Part shown: one piece after another, positions 1 through 8,348 of the stretch | Layout of the letters: each line of letters begins with the position of its first letter | Numbering within the stretch: the stretch's first letter is position 1 | NCBI GenBank assembly: GCA_937916405.1 | Contig: CALFUF010000087.1 | Coordinates: forward strand, 1-10,350 | Length of the DNA stretch: 10,350 nt | Reading direction: 5' to 3' | Source: an uncultured Prevotella sp. | Lineage (GTDB): Bacteria; Bacteroidota; Bacteroidia; Bacteroidales; Bacteroidaceae | The notes under the pieces: generated by a model | Told to the model about the DNA's origin: nothing | The model's database searches: none | Seen by the model: the letters and a program-made list of their open reading frames with translations, nothing else | Position numbers and translations under genes: made by a program

Positions 1-119
1 TCTCGATGAAGAACGAGGATGGTAGCAAGGATGTTAGCGCCAACCCCAAGAACAACTCTTGCCAAGGCAACATTCTTAAACTGGCTAAGAACAGTATCGA
101 GTACCTGATGTCAATCTGA
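1..119 (+). CDS. C-terminal end of an unidentified protein (partial)
   Basis: This reading frame is open from the window edge (first full codon at 3) to TGA at 117-119, giving 38 residues that end in LAKNSIEYLMSI. The other two forward frames stop within the first 24 bases, which supports this one. A strong intrinsic terminator 64 bases downstream, in the right orientation, also fits the end of a gene here. The tail is rich in Asn, Lys and Ser and shows no motif I can assign. Because the gene is co-directional and next to a fructan-type PUL, it could be a PUL member such as a fructokinase, a sugar transporter or another GH32. That is only a guess from location. The start and most of the gene lie outside the window. 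Confidence 0.6.
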   Translation, partial: SMKNEDGSKDVSANPKNNSCQGNILKLAKNSIEYLMSI

Positions 120-154
120 TAAATATGTTAATAGTTAATTATAGTTAGACGTAA

Positions 155-219
155 AGATTGTATTTCAGGATTGACTCCTACTACTCCGCCCAAGTTTCTC
201 AATGATTCTTGGGCGGAGT
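155..219 (+). repeat. Left copy of a shared 3' gene-end element
   Basis: The segment starts with AGATTG, continues through TTTCAGGA and CTCCTACTACTCCGCCCAAG, and closes with the complementary arm. The same order of blocks occurs after the GH32 gene at 9996-10053, with small indels. Within the left copy AGGA and TCCT (167-179) could form a short extra hairpin ahead of the main terminator stem. It may be a repeated terminator cassette or the trace of a duplication; the sequence does not decide which. Confidence 0.6.
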
Positions 220-230
220 TTTCTTTATTT
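183..230 (+). terminator. Intrinsic terminator of the upstream gene
   Basis: ACTCCGCCCAAG (183-194) and CTTGGGCGGAGT (208-219) form a perfect 12-bp GC-rich stem with a 13-nt loop. A T-rich run, TTTTCTTTATTT, follows at 219-230. This is a textbook Rho-independent terminator on the + strand and isolates the upstream gene from the regulator. The T-rich run directly abuts the regulator promoter. Confidence 0.9.
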
Positions 231-260
231 CATATTTTTTTTCCTATCTTTGCTGCAAAA
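219..260 (+). promoter_or_regulatory. Promoter of the sensor-regulator gene
   Basis: TATCTTTG at 245-252 matches the Bacteroidota -7 element TAnnTTTG. T-rich sequence at 219-227 can serve as the weakly conserved -33 element. The expected transcription start is about 258-260, giving a leader of some 20 bases before the ATG at 281. This placement argues against any start upstream of about 255. Confidence 0.65.
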
Positions 261-280
261 ACATAAAACTAAATGCAATC

Positions 281-1861
281 ATGAGGAAAAGTTGTGTATG
301 CGTCATGCTGTTAATAGCATTGATAATCCTGACTTCTTGTTCTGAGCGTGAGAAAACCTATAAGATTGGTGTCGCACAGTGCTCAAAGGGATCTTGGCGC
401 GAGAAAGTGAACCAAGAGATGCTGGGAGCCCAGCACTTATATGAGCATGATGTCAGGGTGAACATAGCCAATTCGTATGACGATCCTAATTTGCAGGCTC
501 ATCAGATAGACAGTCTGGCACAAACAGGCATTGACTTGATGGTGGTAGCCCCCTACGAGGATACACAGGTTATCAATGAAGCCATTGCCCGAGTCCTTAA
601 AGCAGGTATTCCCGTGGTCAGTTTCGATCGTAAGACCAGTGCCGATTATACCGCCTTCATTGGTGGTAATAACATTGAGGCAGGTTATATAGTGGGACAA
701 TACATTGCCTCATTAGTAAAAGATGAGAGTCATCATACAACGAGCAAAAAACCATTGGTGATGGAGATTACGGGATTATTGAGCAGTACACCCGCATTAG
801 AGCGCCATCAAGGTTTTGAGAAGGCAATGAAAGCATTGCCTGAAGTGGAATATATTTGTCGGAAAAGCGACTGGTCAAGTGACTCTTCCTGTCGCCTTGC
901 CACGGAACTGATAGACTCGCTTCGTCATTCAGACATCAAGCAATTAGACCACACTTTTATCTTTTGTCATAACGACGGAATGGCAACGGGAGTCTATAAG
1001 GCTGTGGTAGAGCAGAATGTTGAGGGAAGAGTTAAGATTCTGGGTATTGATGGTATGCCTCATGAAGGCTTAGAGTATGTGACATTAGGTCATCAGATAG
1101 GAACCTATTATTACCCCACTCATGGTGAAAGGATTATCCGACTGGCTATTGATATCCTGACAGGCAAGCCTTATGAGCGTGAGAACCCCATGTTAGGGTT
1201 CGTCATCACCCCTGATAATGTGGATTTAGTGACAACGGAATCGATAGAGTTGATGAGACAAAACGATCATATGGTGACTATACAGGATAAGTTGGAAGAC
1301 TATTTGGGATTATACAACACCCAGCGCAAGGCATTATGGGGAAGTCTGGTGCTGATAGTTCTATTGGTAATCGCCGTGATAACTATTTGGCGAGCCTATA
1401 TCCTGACACGTCGTGCCATCCGACAGCGGCAGTCATTGAACGAGGAGGAGACCCTGTTCTATACCAATGCCGACAACCGCACTTTGCGACAGGTCTTTGA
1501 GATGTCCCAGGAGCAGTTGCCACCCGTCCGCTCTCAAGATACCATCTTCGCCGAGACCCTGAATGAGGCTATCCGCCAGAACATGTCAAATCCAAATATG
1601 AAGATGGAAGACCTGGGAGAGACGGTAGGGCTGAGTCGTGTACAATTATACCGCAAGGTGAAGTCAATCACAGGACTGTCACCAGTGGAGTTGCTCCGTA
1701 AGATTCGTCTCCAACAGGGTTATGTGTTACTTTCCACAACCACTAAGACCGTTCAGGAGATTGCCTTTGAGGTAGGATTCAATACACCTGCCTATTTCTC
1801 GAAATGTTTCCGAGAGCAATACGGCAAATATCCTTCTGAGTTGCGGGAGTTAACGAATTAA
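281..1861 (+). CDS. Membrane-spanning sensor-regulator: periplasmic sugar-binding domain + TM + AraC HTH (no kinase)
   Basis: The protein has 526 residues when started at the ATG at 281. The open frame runs back to a TTG at 209, but that lies inside the terminator stem and upstream of the promoter. Residues 1-20 are a hydrophobic leader ending in LTSC, a possible lipobox. Residues 27-320 resemble a LacI/ribose-type periplasmic binding protein (Peripla_BP_4), with KIGVAQCS, SFDRK, TAFIGGNN, ERHQGF and CHNDGMATG as landmarks. This is the type found in the fructose sensor BT1754 of Bacteroides thetaiotaomicron. One transmembrane helix spans about 352-374 and is followed by Arg-rich residues, placing the C-terminus in the cytoplasm. 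Residues 421-526 are an AraC-type DNA-binding domain (LSRVQLYRKVKSITGLSP, EIAFEVGF, YFSKCFREQYGKYPSE). There is no H-box, ATPase or receiver between membrane and HTH. Inferred role: direct activation of the adjacent operon on sugar binding. Domain call firm; ligand inferred. Confidence 0.9.
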   Translation: MRKSCVCVMLLIALIILTSCSEREKTYKIGVAQCSKGSWREKVNQEMLGAQHLYEHDVRVNIANSYDDPNLQAHQIDSLAQTGIDLMVVAPYEDTQVINEAIARVLKAGIPVVSFDRKTSADYTAFIGGNNIEAGYIVGQYIASLVKDESHHTTSKKPLVMEITGLLSSTPALERHQGFEKAMKALPEVEYICRKSDWSSDSSCRLATELIDSLRHSDIKQLDHTFIFCHNDGMATGVYKAVVEQNVEGRVKILGIDGMPHEGLEYVTLGHQIGTYYYPTHGERIIRLAIDILTGKPYERENPMLGFVITPDNVDLVTTESIELMRQNDHMVTIQDKLEDYLGLYNTQRKALWGSLVLIVLLVIAVITIWRAYILTRRAIRQRQSLNEEETLFYTNADNRTLRQVFEMSQEQLPPVRSQDTIFAETLNEAIRQNMSNPNMKMEDLGETVGLSRVQLYRKVKSITGLSPVELLRKIRLQQGYVLLSTTTKTVQEIAFEVGFNTPAYFSKCFREQYGKYPSELRELTN

Positions 1862-1872
1862 ACATAATAGTC

Positions 1873-1991
1873 AACATTTGTTCCATGTAACATTTTTGTT
1901 AGTCTGCGAACGATAATTTCTAATTGTTCGCCCGATACAATCGTATCTTTGCGTCAGATTATGAAGTTAACAAAATTAGTACTAACAAAAA
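1873..1991 (+). promoter_or_regulatory. Candidate operator cluster upstream of susC
   Basis: Several repeats crowd the regulator-susC gap. (1) GCGAACGAT (1906-1914) and ATTGTTCGC (1923-1931) are 9-base inverted arms with one mismatch and an 8-base spacer; the right arm overlaps the -33 region. (2) TTTTTGTTAGT (1893-1903) and ACTAACAAAAA (1981-1991) are a perfect 11-base inverted pair flanking the promoter. (3) TAACAAAA is repeated directly at 1968-1975 and 1983-1990. (4) AACATTTGTT (1873-1882) and AACATTTTTGTT (1889-1900) are direct repeats 16 bases apart. (5) TTAGTACTAA (1976-1985) is a perfect palindrome. Sites like these suit a dimeric AraC-type activator, probably the neighbouring regulator. 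Binding is inferred, and AT-rich sequence gives some chance repeats. Confidence 0.5.
1924..1958 (+). promoter_or_regulatory. Promoter of the susC-susD-DUF4960-GH32 operon
   Basis: TATCTTTG at 1944-1951 matches the -7 consensus TAnnTTTG, and TTG at 1924-1926 is a suitable -33 element with 17 bases between. The predicted transcription start near 1958 leaves a leader of about 46 AT-rich bases. No comparable -7 element was found in the gaps between the four downstream genes. Confidence 0.75.
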
Positions 1992-2003
1992 CCTAAAAAG
2001 CAA

Positions 2004-5000
2004 ATGGAACAAATGAAAAGATTCATTTTAAGTTTCCTCGCCTTGGCGCTATGTACTATAATGTACGCGCAGGAGGCAATCACAGGTAATGTTATCGACC
2101 AGACAGGTGAGCCAGTTATCGGTGCTACTGTGATGGAAAAGGGTACGTCAAACGGTACAGTGACCGATTTTGACGGTAATTTCTCGTTGAAGGTGGCTGC
2201 CGGTAAGACACTGGTCATCTCCTACATCGGCTATCAGACTCAAGAGTTACCTGCAGCCAATGGCATGAAGGTGACGATGCAGGATGATGCCTTAGCACTC
2301 AGCGAGGTTGTTGTAACAGGTTATACCACCCAGCGTAAGGCAGACCTGACTGGTGCCGTTTCGGTAGTCAGTGTCAGTGAACTTGCCAAGCAGAATGAGA
2401 ACAACCCGATGAAGGCTCTGCAGGGTCGTGTGCCAGGTATGAATATCCAAGCCGATGGTAATCTGGAAGGTGCCGCAACGGTACGTATTCGTGGTGAGGG
2501 CACCCTGAACTCTGGTGTCGATCCACTCTACATCATCGATGGTGTGCCCACGACATCGGGTATGCATGAGTTGAACGGTAATGATATCGAGTCTATTCAG
2601 GTATTGAAGGATGCCGCCTCTGCCTCTATCTATGGTAGCCGCGCTGCCAATGGTGTGATTATCATTACTACCAAGAGGGGTAAGGACGGTAAGGTGAAGG
2701 TAAACTTCGACACTTCTGTGGCTGCCTCTTTTTATACAAACAAGATTGAGACAATGAATGCCAAGCAATGGGGTCGTGCCTTTTGGCAGGCAAACGTTAA
2801 CGACGGTCTGAATCCCAACAACAACTTAGGCTACAACTTCGATTGGGCCTACGATGCTCAAGGCAATCCCGTATTGAACAGTATGTCGATGGATATGTTC
2901 TTAGACGAGGGGGCTTCGGTACGCTCTTCAGACACCGACTGGTTCAAGGAAATTACTCGCACAGGTGTCGTACAGCAGTACAACCTCTCTGTAAGCAACG
3001 GCAATGAGAAAGGCAACTGCTTCTTCTCCGTGGGCTACTACGATAATATGGGTACCATTAAGGACTCGCACTTCAGCCGTCTGTCTGGTCGTGCCAATGC
3101 CGACTATAAGCTGTTCGATGGCAAGGTGGTGATTGGTGAGAACTTCACCGTGAACCGTACAAAGGGTGTCTCCGCCCCTGGTGGTATACTGGAGAATGCC
3201 CTGGAGTTTAACCCCAATTTCCCCATCTATGCGGAGAATGGAGAGTTTGCTCAGGCTCTTGGTGCCTATTCGGAGCGTGAGAACCCGATGAGCATGCTCT
3301 ATAATAATAAGAATAACGAATACACCCAGTGGCGTATGTTCGGTGATGCCCATCTGAGTATTACCCCGTTTAAGAACTTCACCATCCGCACTACCTTGGG
3401 TATGGACTATACGCAGAAGCAGCAACGCTTCTTCCTCTATCCGATAGTCAATGGTAAGATGAAACGTACAGAGTCAGCCGCCGAGAGCAAGCAGGAGCAC
3501 TGGATGAACTGGATGTGGAATGCCATTGCTACCTACAACTTAGAGAAGGACAAGCACCGTGGTGATGCCATGGTTGGTATGGAGGTGAACCGTCAGAACT
3601 ATAATATGAGCGATGCCCAGCGTTACGAGCTTGCCATCCTGAGTACTGACTACATGTGGCCCTCTGCAGGTACTGGTCGCCAGTTGGCAACAGGTTTCGG
3701 CAATGGCTACTCGCTGGTATCATTTTTCGGAAAGGTAAACTACACCTACGATGACAAGTATATGGCTTCGTTCACCATCCGTCATGACGGATCGAGTCGT
3801 TTCGGTGAGAACAAGCAGTACGGTACCTTCCCCTCTGTCTCTGCAGGTTGGCGTATCACCCAGGAGAAGTTCATGCAGAAAACCAGTTCTTGGCTCGACG
3901 ACCTGAAGCTGCGCTACTCATGGGGTCAGACCGGTAACCAGGCCATTGACAATACAGCACGCTATACGCTGTATCAAGCACTGGTGTCTGCTAACATCTG
4001 GGACGAGAACCAGTCAGGCTCCGCCTACGACATCAATGGTACGAACGGTGGTGCTGCCATTCCTACGGGATATGTACGTTCACAGCGCGGTAACGAGGAC
4101 ATCAAGTGGGAGACCACCACCCAGCACAACATCGGTGTTGATTTCGCCATGCTGCGCAACGATATTTACGGTAGTGTTGACTGGTTCCATAAGAAGACCA
4201 CCGACATTCTGCTCTTCATGGAGGGTATTGCCTCGATGGGTGAGGGTAGCGGTCAGTGGATTAATGCTGGTGAGATGAAGAACACCGGTTGGGAGTTCTC
4301 ATTAGGCTATCGCCATAAATTGGCGAACGGATTCTCTTGGGACGTCAACGGTAATATCAGTCTCTATCGCAACGAGATTACCAAGCTTCCTGAGACAGTG
4401 ATAGCCAACGGTAAGTTTGGTGGTAACAGCAAGCTGAGCGTTATCGGCAACTCAAAGGGATCGCTGGTAGGCTATGTAGCCGACGGTCTGTTCAAGAGTC
4501 AGGAGGAGATCGACAACCACGCTGTTCAACAGGGTGCCGGACTGGGACGTATCCGCTATAAGGACCTTAACGGTGACGGTTACATCACTGAGGATGACCA
4601 GACGTGGATCTTCGACCCGACACCAAAGTTCACTTGGGGTCTGAATATCTACCTGCAGTATAAGAACTTCGACTTCACCATGTTCTGGCAGGGTGTACAG
4701 GGTGTTGATGTCAATACGCACGGATTCAAGGCTCGCACTGACTTCTGGGCAAACTCTACGGTCAACGTTCCCTATTTGAACAAGGGTATCCGTGTGTTGG
4801 ATGCTTGGAGTCCTTCCAATCCTGGCAGCGACATTCCTGCACTGACCACAGCCGACACCAACAACGAGGGACGTCTTTCTACCTATTATATTGAGAATGG
4901 TTCGTTTGCCAAGCTTCGCACCATCCAGTTAGGATACAACATTCCTAAGAGCTTCACCGATAAGTTGCATCTCGACCGTCTGCGTGTCTATCTCTCTGCG

Positions 5001-5114
5001 CAGAACCTGCTGACCATCAAGAGCGGCAAGTTCACGGGCTCAGACCCAGAGAACCCAGGATTCAACTATCCTATCCCTCTGAACCTGACATTTGGCTTAA
5101 ACGTTTCATTCTAA
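2004..5114 (+). CDS. susC: SusC-like TonB-dependent outer-membrane transporter
   Basis: This 1036-residue protein is of normal SusC/RagA length and is the outer-membrane pore for importing glycan oligosaccharides, powered by TonB. The leader carries a signal peptide ending at YAQ (residues 21-23). The ATG at 2013 (MKRF...) is a plausible alternative start. Residues 24-95 form the carboxypeptidase-regulatory-like domain (ITGNVIDQTGEPVIGATV, GTVTDFDGNFSL). A TonB-box-like SEVVVTGY follows at 100-107. The plug domain covers about 110-230 and includes the family signatures VRIRGEGTLNSG, PLYIIDGVP, VLKDAASASIYGSRAANG and ITTKRG. The rest is the beta barrel, ending in a C-terminal phenylalanine. 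An EF-hand-like DLNGDGYITEDD motif in the late barrel is common in the family. It has its own promoter and is followed 15 bases later by susD. Fructan specificity is inferred from the GH32 gene and the regulator. Confidence 0.97.
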   Translation: MEQMKRFILSFLALALCTIMYAQEAITGNVIDQTGEPVIGATVMEKGTSNGTVTDFDGNFSLKVAAGKTLVISYIGYQTQELPAANGMKVTMQDDALALSEVVVTGYTTQRKADLTGAVSVVSVSELAKQNENNPMKALQGRVPGMNIQADGNLEGAATVRIRGEGTLNSGVDPLYIIDGVPTTSGMHELNGNDIESIQVLKDAASASIYGSRAANGVIIITTKRGKDGKVKVNFDTSVAASFYTNKIETMNAKQWGRAFWQANVNDGLNPNNNLGYNFDWAYDAQGNPVLNSMSMDMFLDEGASVRSSDTDWFKEITRTGVVQQYNLSVSNGNEKGNCFFSVGYYDNMGTIKDSHFSRLSGRANADYKLFDGKVVIGENFTVNRTKGVSAPGGILENALEFNPNFPIYAENGEFAQALGAYSERENPMSMLYNNKNNEYTQWRMFGDAHLSITPFKNFTIRTTLGMDYTQKQQRFFLYPIVNGKMKRTESAAESKQEHWMNWMWNAIATYNLEKDKHRGDAMVGMEVNRQNYNMSDAQRYELAILSTDYMWPSAGTGRQLATGFGNGYSLVSFFGKVNYTYDDKYMASFTIRHDGSSRFGENKQYGTFPSVSAGWRITQEKFMQKTSSWLDDLKLRYSWGQTGNQAIDNTARYTLYQALVSANIWDENQSGSAYDINGTNGGAAIPTGYVRSQRGNEDIKWETTTQHNIGVDFAMLRNDIYGSVDWFHKKTTDILLFMEGIASMGEGSGQWINAGEMKNTGWEFSLGYRHKLANGFSWDVNGNISLYRNEITKLPETVIANGKFGGNSKLSVIGNSKGSLVGYVADGLFKSQEEIDNHAVQQGAGLGRIRYKDLNGDGYITEDDQTWIFDPTPKFTWGLNIYLQYKNFDFTMFWQGVQGVDVNTHGFKARTDFWANSTVNVPYLNKGIRVLDAWSPSNPGSDIPALTTADTNNEGRLSTYYIENGSFAKLRTIQLGYNIPKSFTDKLHLDRLRVYLSAQNLLTIKSGKFTGSDPENPGFNYPIPLNLTFGLNVSF

Positions 5115-5129
5115 ACATACGATATCATT

Positions 5130-6872
5130 ATGAAAACAAAGAATTTATATATCATCTGTGTTGTCGGTATGCTTGCTTCCTGCAATAATTTCCTTGACGA
5201 CCAGAAGCCTCAGGCTACACTGACGCAGGACGAGGTGAAAGACCCTAAATATATTGACGATGTGCTGACATCCGCCTATGCTGGTCTGGTTGCCATAGAA
5301 GACATGAACTCATCGTTCTCGCTGTGGAACTATGACACCCGTTCAGATGATGCCTACGTGGGTGGTGCTTCTTTCTCGGACGGTGAACCCTTCCACCGCT
5401 TGGAGAAAGGTACGGGTGTCATGACTCAGGACTGGCCGTTCTCCTCTATCTGGAACAAGCTTTATAAGTACCTGTCACGCGTATCGCTGTCACTCGACAT
5501 GTTGGCTGTCGCTGATCAGGAAAATTCGACGATCCAGCAGCGTACTGCAGAGATGAAGTTCCTCCGTGCCTATGGTCACTTCCAGTTGAAGCGTTTGTTT
5601 AAGAAGATTCCTTTCGTGAACAAGCAGAACATGACAGAGGACGACTACAATACCCTCTCGAACACTGAATACACGAACGATGAGGGCTGGCAGCAGATTA
5701 TCAATGATCTGGAGGATGCCTACCAAGTGCTGCCTGTCACCCAGACCGAGAAGGGACGTCCTACTAAGGCTGCGGCTGCCGCTTTCCTTGCTAAGGTATA
5801 TCTTTATAAGGCATATCATCAGGACGATGCTAACTCCAACCAAGTGACCAGTATCAGTCAGGAGGATCTGCAGAAGGTACTGCAGTATACGACTCTCTCG
5901 GTCTATACAGGTGCCGGCTACGGACTGGAGAGCGATCTGCATAACAACTTCCGTCCCGAGGAGGCTTACGAGAATGGTAAAGAGAGCATCTGGGCAATCC
6001 AGTACTCACGAAACGATGGTACCACATGGGGAAACCTGAACTTTGCCAACCGTCTGATAGTGCCATGTATTCCCAAAGTACATGACTCTGGAAACGACTT
6101 CTACAAGCCCTCTCACAGTCTGGTGAATGCCTATCGCACGAACAGCAATGGCCTGCCCATCTTGGATAATGCCTCTACTACCGACTATGAAGTAGGCGGC
6201 AGCGAGACTGTAGACCCCCGTCTGTTCGTCACAGTCGGTGTGCCAGGCACTCCTTATATGTTCAACACTAACTTCATGATAGAGAAGAGCAACACCTGGA
6301 GCCGAGCCGGTAGTGGTATGTATGGCTGGAACGTTTCACTGAAGCAGAACGTTGACCCCGCACTGACCGACATTTATCTCTTTAACTGCGACAACCAGTG
6401 GGCATCGTCCATGAACCGCATCGTGTTCCGCTATGCCGACGTGCTGCTGATGCGTGCGGAGGCTCAGGCTCAGCTGGGTAATACGTCAGAGGCTATCACA
6501 CTGGTGAACCAGGTGCGCGACCGTGCTATCGGCATGGCAAAGAACAGTATCGTCTCTACCTATCCTGTCAAGTATGGTGTACACTACGCTGTCAACAAGT
6601 ATAACGGAACTTACAGCAAGGACGAGACACTGAAGATTGTGAAGATGGAGCGTCGTCTGGAACTTGCCATGGAGTCAGAGCGTTTCTTCGACCTCGTGCG
6701 CTGGGGTGATGCCGCTACAGTCATCAACAAGTTCTATACCGAGGAGGGAGCCAAGATGAACTTCCTGTCGGGTTCTTCCTTCACTGCCAATAAGAACGAG
6801 TATCTGCCTATCCCCGATGAGCAGTACAAGGCTGCTAACGGACACTACGAGCAGAACTGCGGACAGTGGTAA
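5130..6872 (+). CDS. susD: SusD/RagB-family glycan-binding surface lipoprotein
   Basis: This 580-residue lipoprotein forms the lid of the SusC transporter and binds oligosaccharides at the cell surface. The leader ends in the lipobox LASC, with the lipidated cysteine at residue 18, followed by NNFLDDQ, a typical SusD start. The N-terminal SusD-like domain (PF14322 type) covers roughly 19-230, with the helical FLRAYGHFQLKRLF stretch at 144-157. The C-terminal RagB/SusD domain (PF07980 type) runs from about 285 to 580 and carries FRYADVLLMRAEAQ (433-446), RRLELAMESERFFDLVRWG (508-526) and YLPIPDEQ (559-566). It begins 15 bases after susC with no promoter between them, so the two are surely co-transcribed. 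The binding ligand cannot be read from the sequence. Confidence 0.97.
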   Translation: MKTKNLYIICVVGMLASCNNFLDDQKPQATLTQDEVKDPKYIDDVLTSAYAGLVAIEDMNSSFSLWNYDTRSDDAYVGGASFSDGEPFHRLEKGTGVMTQDWPFSSIWNKLYKYLSRVSLSLDMLAVADQENSTIQQRTAEMKFLRAYGHFQLKRLFKKIPFVNKQNMTEDDYNTLSNTEYTNDEGWQQIINDLEDAYQVLPVTQTEKGRPTKAAAAAFLAKVYLYKAYHQDDANSNQVTSISQEDLQKVLQYTTLSVYTGAGYGLESDLHNNFRPEEAYENGKESIWAIQYSRNDGTTWGNLNFANRLIVPCIPKVHDSGNDFYKPSHSLVNAYRTNSNGLPILDNASTTDYEVGGSETVDPRLFVTVGVPGTPYMFNTNFMIEKSNTWSRAGSGMYGWNVSLKQNVDPALTDIYLFNCDNQWASSMNRIVFRYADVLLMRAEAQAQLGNTSEAITLVNQVRDRAIGMAKNSIVSTYPVKYGVHYAVNKYNGTYSKDETLKIVKMERRLELAMESERFFDLVRWGDAATVINKFYTEEGAKMNFLSGSSFTANKNEYLPIPDEQYKAANGHYEQNCGQW

Positions 6873-6919
6873 TACGGCTTTTAGCCCAAATAACAATTTA
6901 AAATATAAAAATAAATAAT

Positions 6920-8320
6920 ATGATTACCAAGATTAAAAATATATTCCTTGCAGGTTTGTTGTTCTGCGGTGTTGTCGCAGTACTCACTGCCTGTTCTAAG
7001 GACAACACCAGCGACATGAAAGTCAGTGGCAGTTGTCTGGTAGAGGAACTGATCCTCAATGGTGAATACAGGGCTACCGTCAATCTGGAGAAACGCCTGC
7101 TCAAGGTGAAGGTGCCAGTCGACTTCTCTACCAAGGACAATATGGAGATTACAAGTCTGATATTGTCACCTGGTGCTACTTCCAACTTCAAGGTGGGCGA
7201 CCGTCTGAACCTTGACGGTTCCAAGAGCCTGCGCGTCACGAATGGCGACCTGCAGATGGAGTATCAGATTTCTGTCCGCAACGACGAGGCTATCATGTCG
7301 TCGTTCATCTTAGAAGGTGTCAAGGGTGCTATTAACCAGGAGGACAAGAGCATCACGGTTTCCGTGACAGGCAACAGCGGTATCGACTTGTCAAACGCTA
7401 CCTTCGAGACCGTGTGCAGCGAAGATGCTGTGTGCAGTCCTGCCAGCGGCACGAAAGCCAACTTCACCGAGCCGCTTGAGATTGTTGTCACCGACAATAC
7501 GGCAACAAACACTTATACGGTGTATGTGACGCTTATCCAGAACCCCGTAGCCATCTTCGTTGGCGAGGCAGAGAACGTGGAGATGCTGAATCCTGAGGAG
7601 AAGGCGGCAGCCAAGTGGCTCACCGGTAATATTCCTGGTGCGGCGTATGTGTCATGGGACGACATTGTCAGTGACAACATCTCGCTTGACGAGGTGAAGT
7701 TCGTATTCTTCCACCGTCATTGCACACCTTATGGAACCTATAACGGCTTCGTGGATGCAGAGACGAAAGCGATGACGGCACTCTCTAAAATGAAGGAGCT
7801 TAGAGACCGTGGTGTCGGATTCGTGCTGCAACGCTCGGCTGTCAACTATGCCATCGCTCTCGGTGCTATGCCTGAGGATGCTTATCCCAACAACGTATGG
7901 GGTACGGACGGCGAAGGCTCCGACCTGATGGGTGCAGACCCGTGGACCTACAGAGTCTTTGACATCAATCATCCGCTGTGGAAGAACTTGAAGAGGTCGC
8001 CAGGACTGGGTGACGACCGTGTCATCACGCTCGATGAGGGCTACACCATCTGCAACACCACGTCACAGTATGGATTCTGGGGCGACTATCCTGACAAGGA
8101 GGCTGTGGAGGCAAAGACTGGCGGACGTGCCTTAGGTGGTGACGGCAACGTGTCATCATGGGAACTGAAGGCGGCTAACGGCGAATATGGAAAGGGCGGT
8201 ATCATCTGTCTCGGCTCTGGTGTGCTCGACTGGAACTCACCGACACCTTACACCTCTAACTACCATGACAACATGGGTACCATCATGCTCAACGCTTACA
8301 ATTACGTAGGAAAAGAATAG
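6920..8320 (+). CDS. DUF4960-type surface lipoprotein in the SusE position
   Basis: This 466-residue lipoprotein has the lipobox LTAC with Cys25, followed by SKDN. Residues about 33-120 and 123-207 look like two small beta-sandwich repeats (each with a 'VEELILNG / MSSFILEG' type strand and ending in YQISV or YTVYV), of the kind seen at the N-terminus of SusE-like proteins. Residues 208-466 match what I know of DUF4960: an alpha/beta fold starting AIFVGEAENVEML, with FVFFHRHCTPYGTY (261-274), a GVGFVLQRSAV strand (298-308) and a Gly-rich end (GGIICLGSGVLDW). The layout suggests a glutamine-amidotransferase/ThuA-like fold, but I see no clear catalytic triad. It sits 47 bases after susD and 28 before the GH32 gene. 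Likely role: accessory fructan binding at the surface (inference). Enzymatic activity is possible but unsupported. Confidence 0.82.
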   Translation: MITKIKNIFLAGLLFCGVVAVLTACSKDNTSDMKVSGSCLVEELILNGEYRATVNLEKRLLKVKVPVDFSTKDNMEITSLILSPGATSNFKVGDRLNLDGSKSLRVTNGDLQMEYQISVRNDEAIMSSFILEGVKGAINQEDKSITVSVTGNSGIDLSNATFETVCSEDAVCSPASGTKANFTEPLEIVVTDNTATNTYTVYVTLIQNPVAIFVGEAENVEMLNPEEKAAAKWLTGNIPGAAYVSWDDIVSDNISLDEVKFVFFHRHCTPYGTYNGFVDAETKAMTALSKMKELRDRGVGFVLQRSAVNYAIALGAMPEDAYPNNVWGTDGEGSDLMGADPWTYRVFDINHPLWKNLKRSPGLGDDRVITLDEGYTICNTTSQYGFWGDYPDKEAVEAKTGGRALGGDGNVSSWELKAANGEYGKGGIICLGSGVLDWNSPTPYTSNYHDNMGTIMLNAYNYVGKE

Positions 8321-8348
8321 TTTAGAAACTTAAGCAGAATAAGAAATT

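Noticed and set aside
209..280. Upstream TTG start extending the regulator by 24 residues
   Set aside because: The TTG lies inside the terminator stem and before the TATCTTTG promoter element, and the ATG at 281 gives a proper signal-peptide start.
3946..4278. 110-codon open frame inside susC on the same strand
   Set aside because: It overlaps the barrel-coding region of a full-length SusC in another frame and has no recognisable domain.
6876..6886. Small hairpin GGCT-TTT-AGCC after susD
   Set aside because: Four base pairs with a three-base loop and no T run; too weak to call a terminator or processing site.
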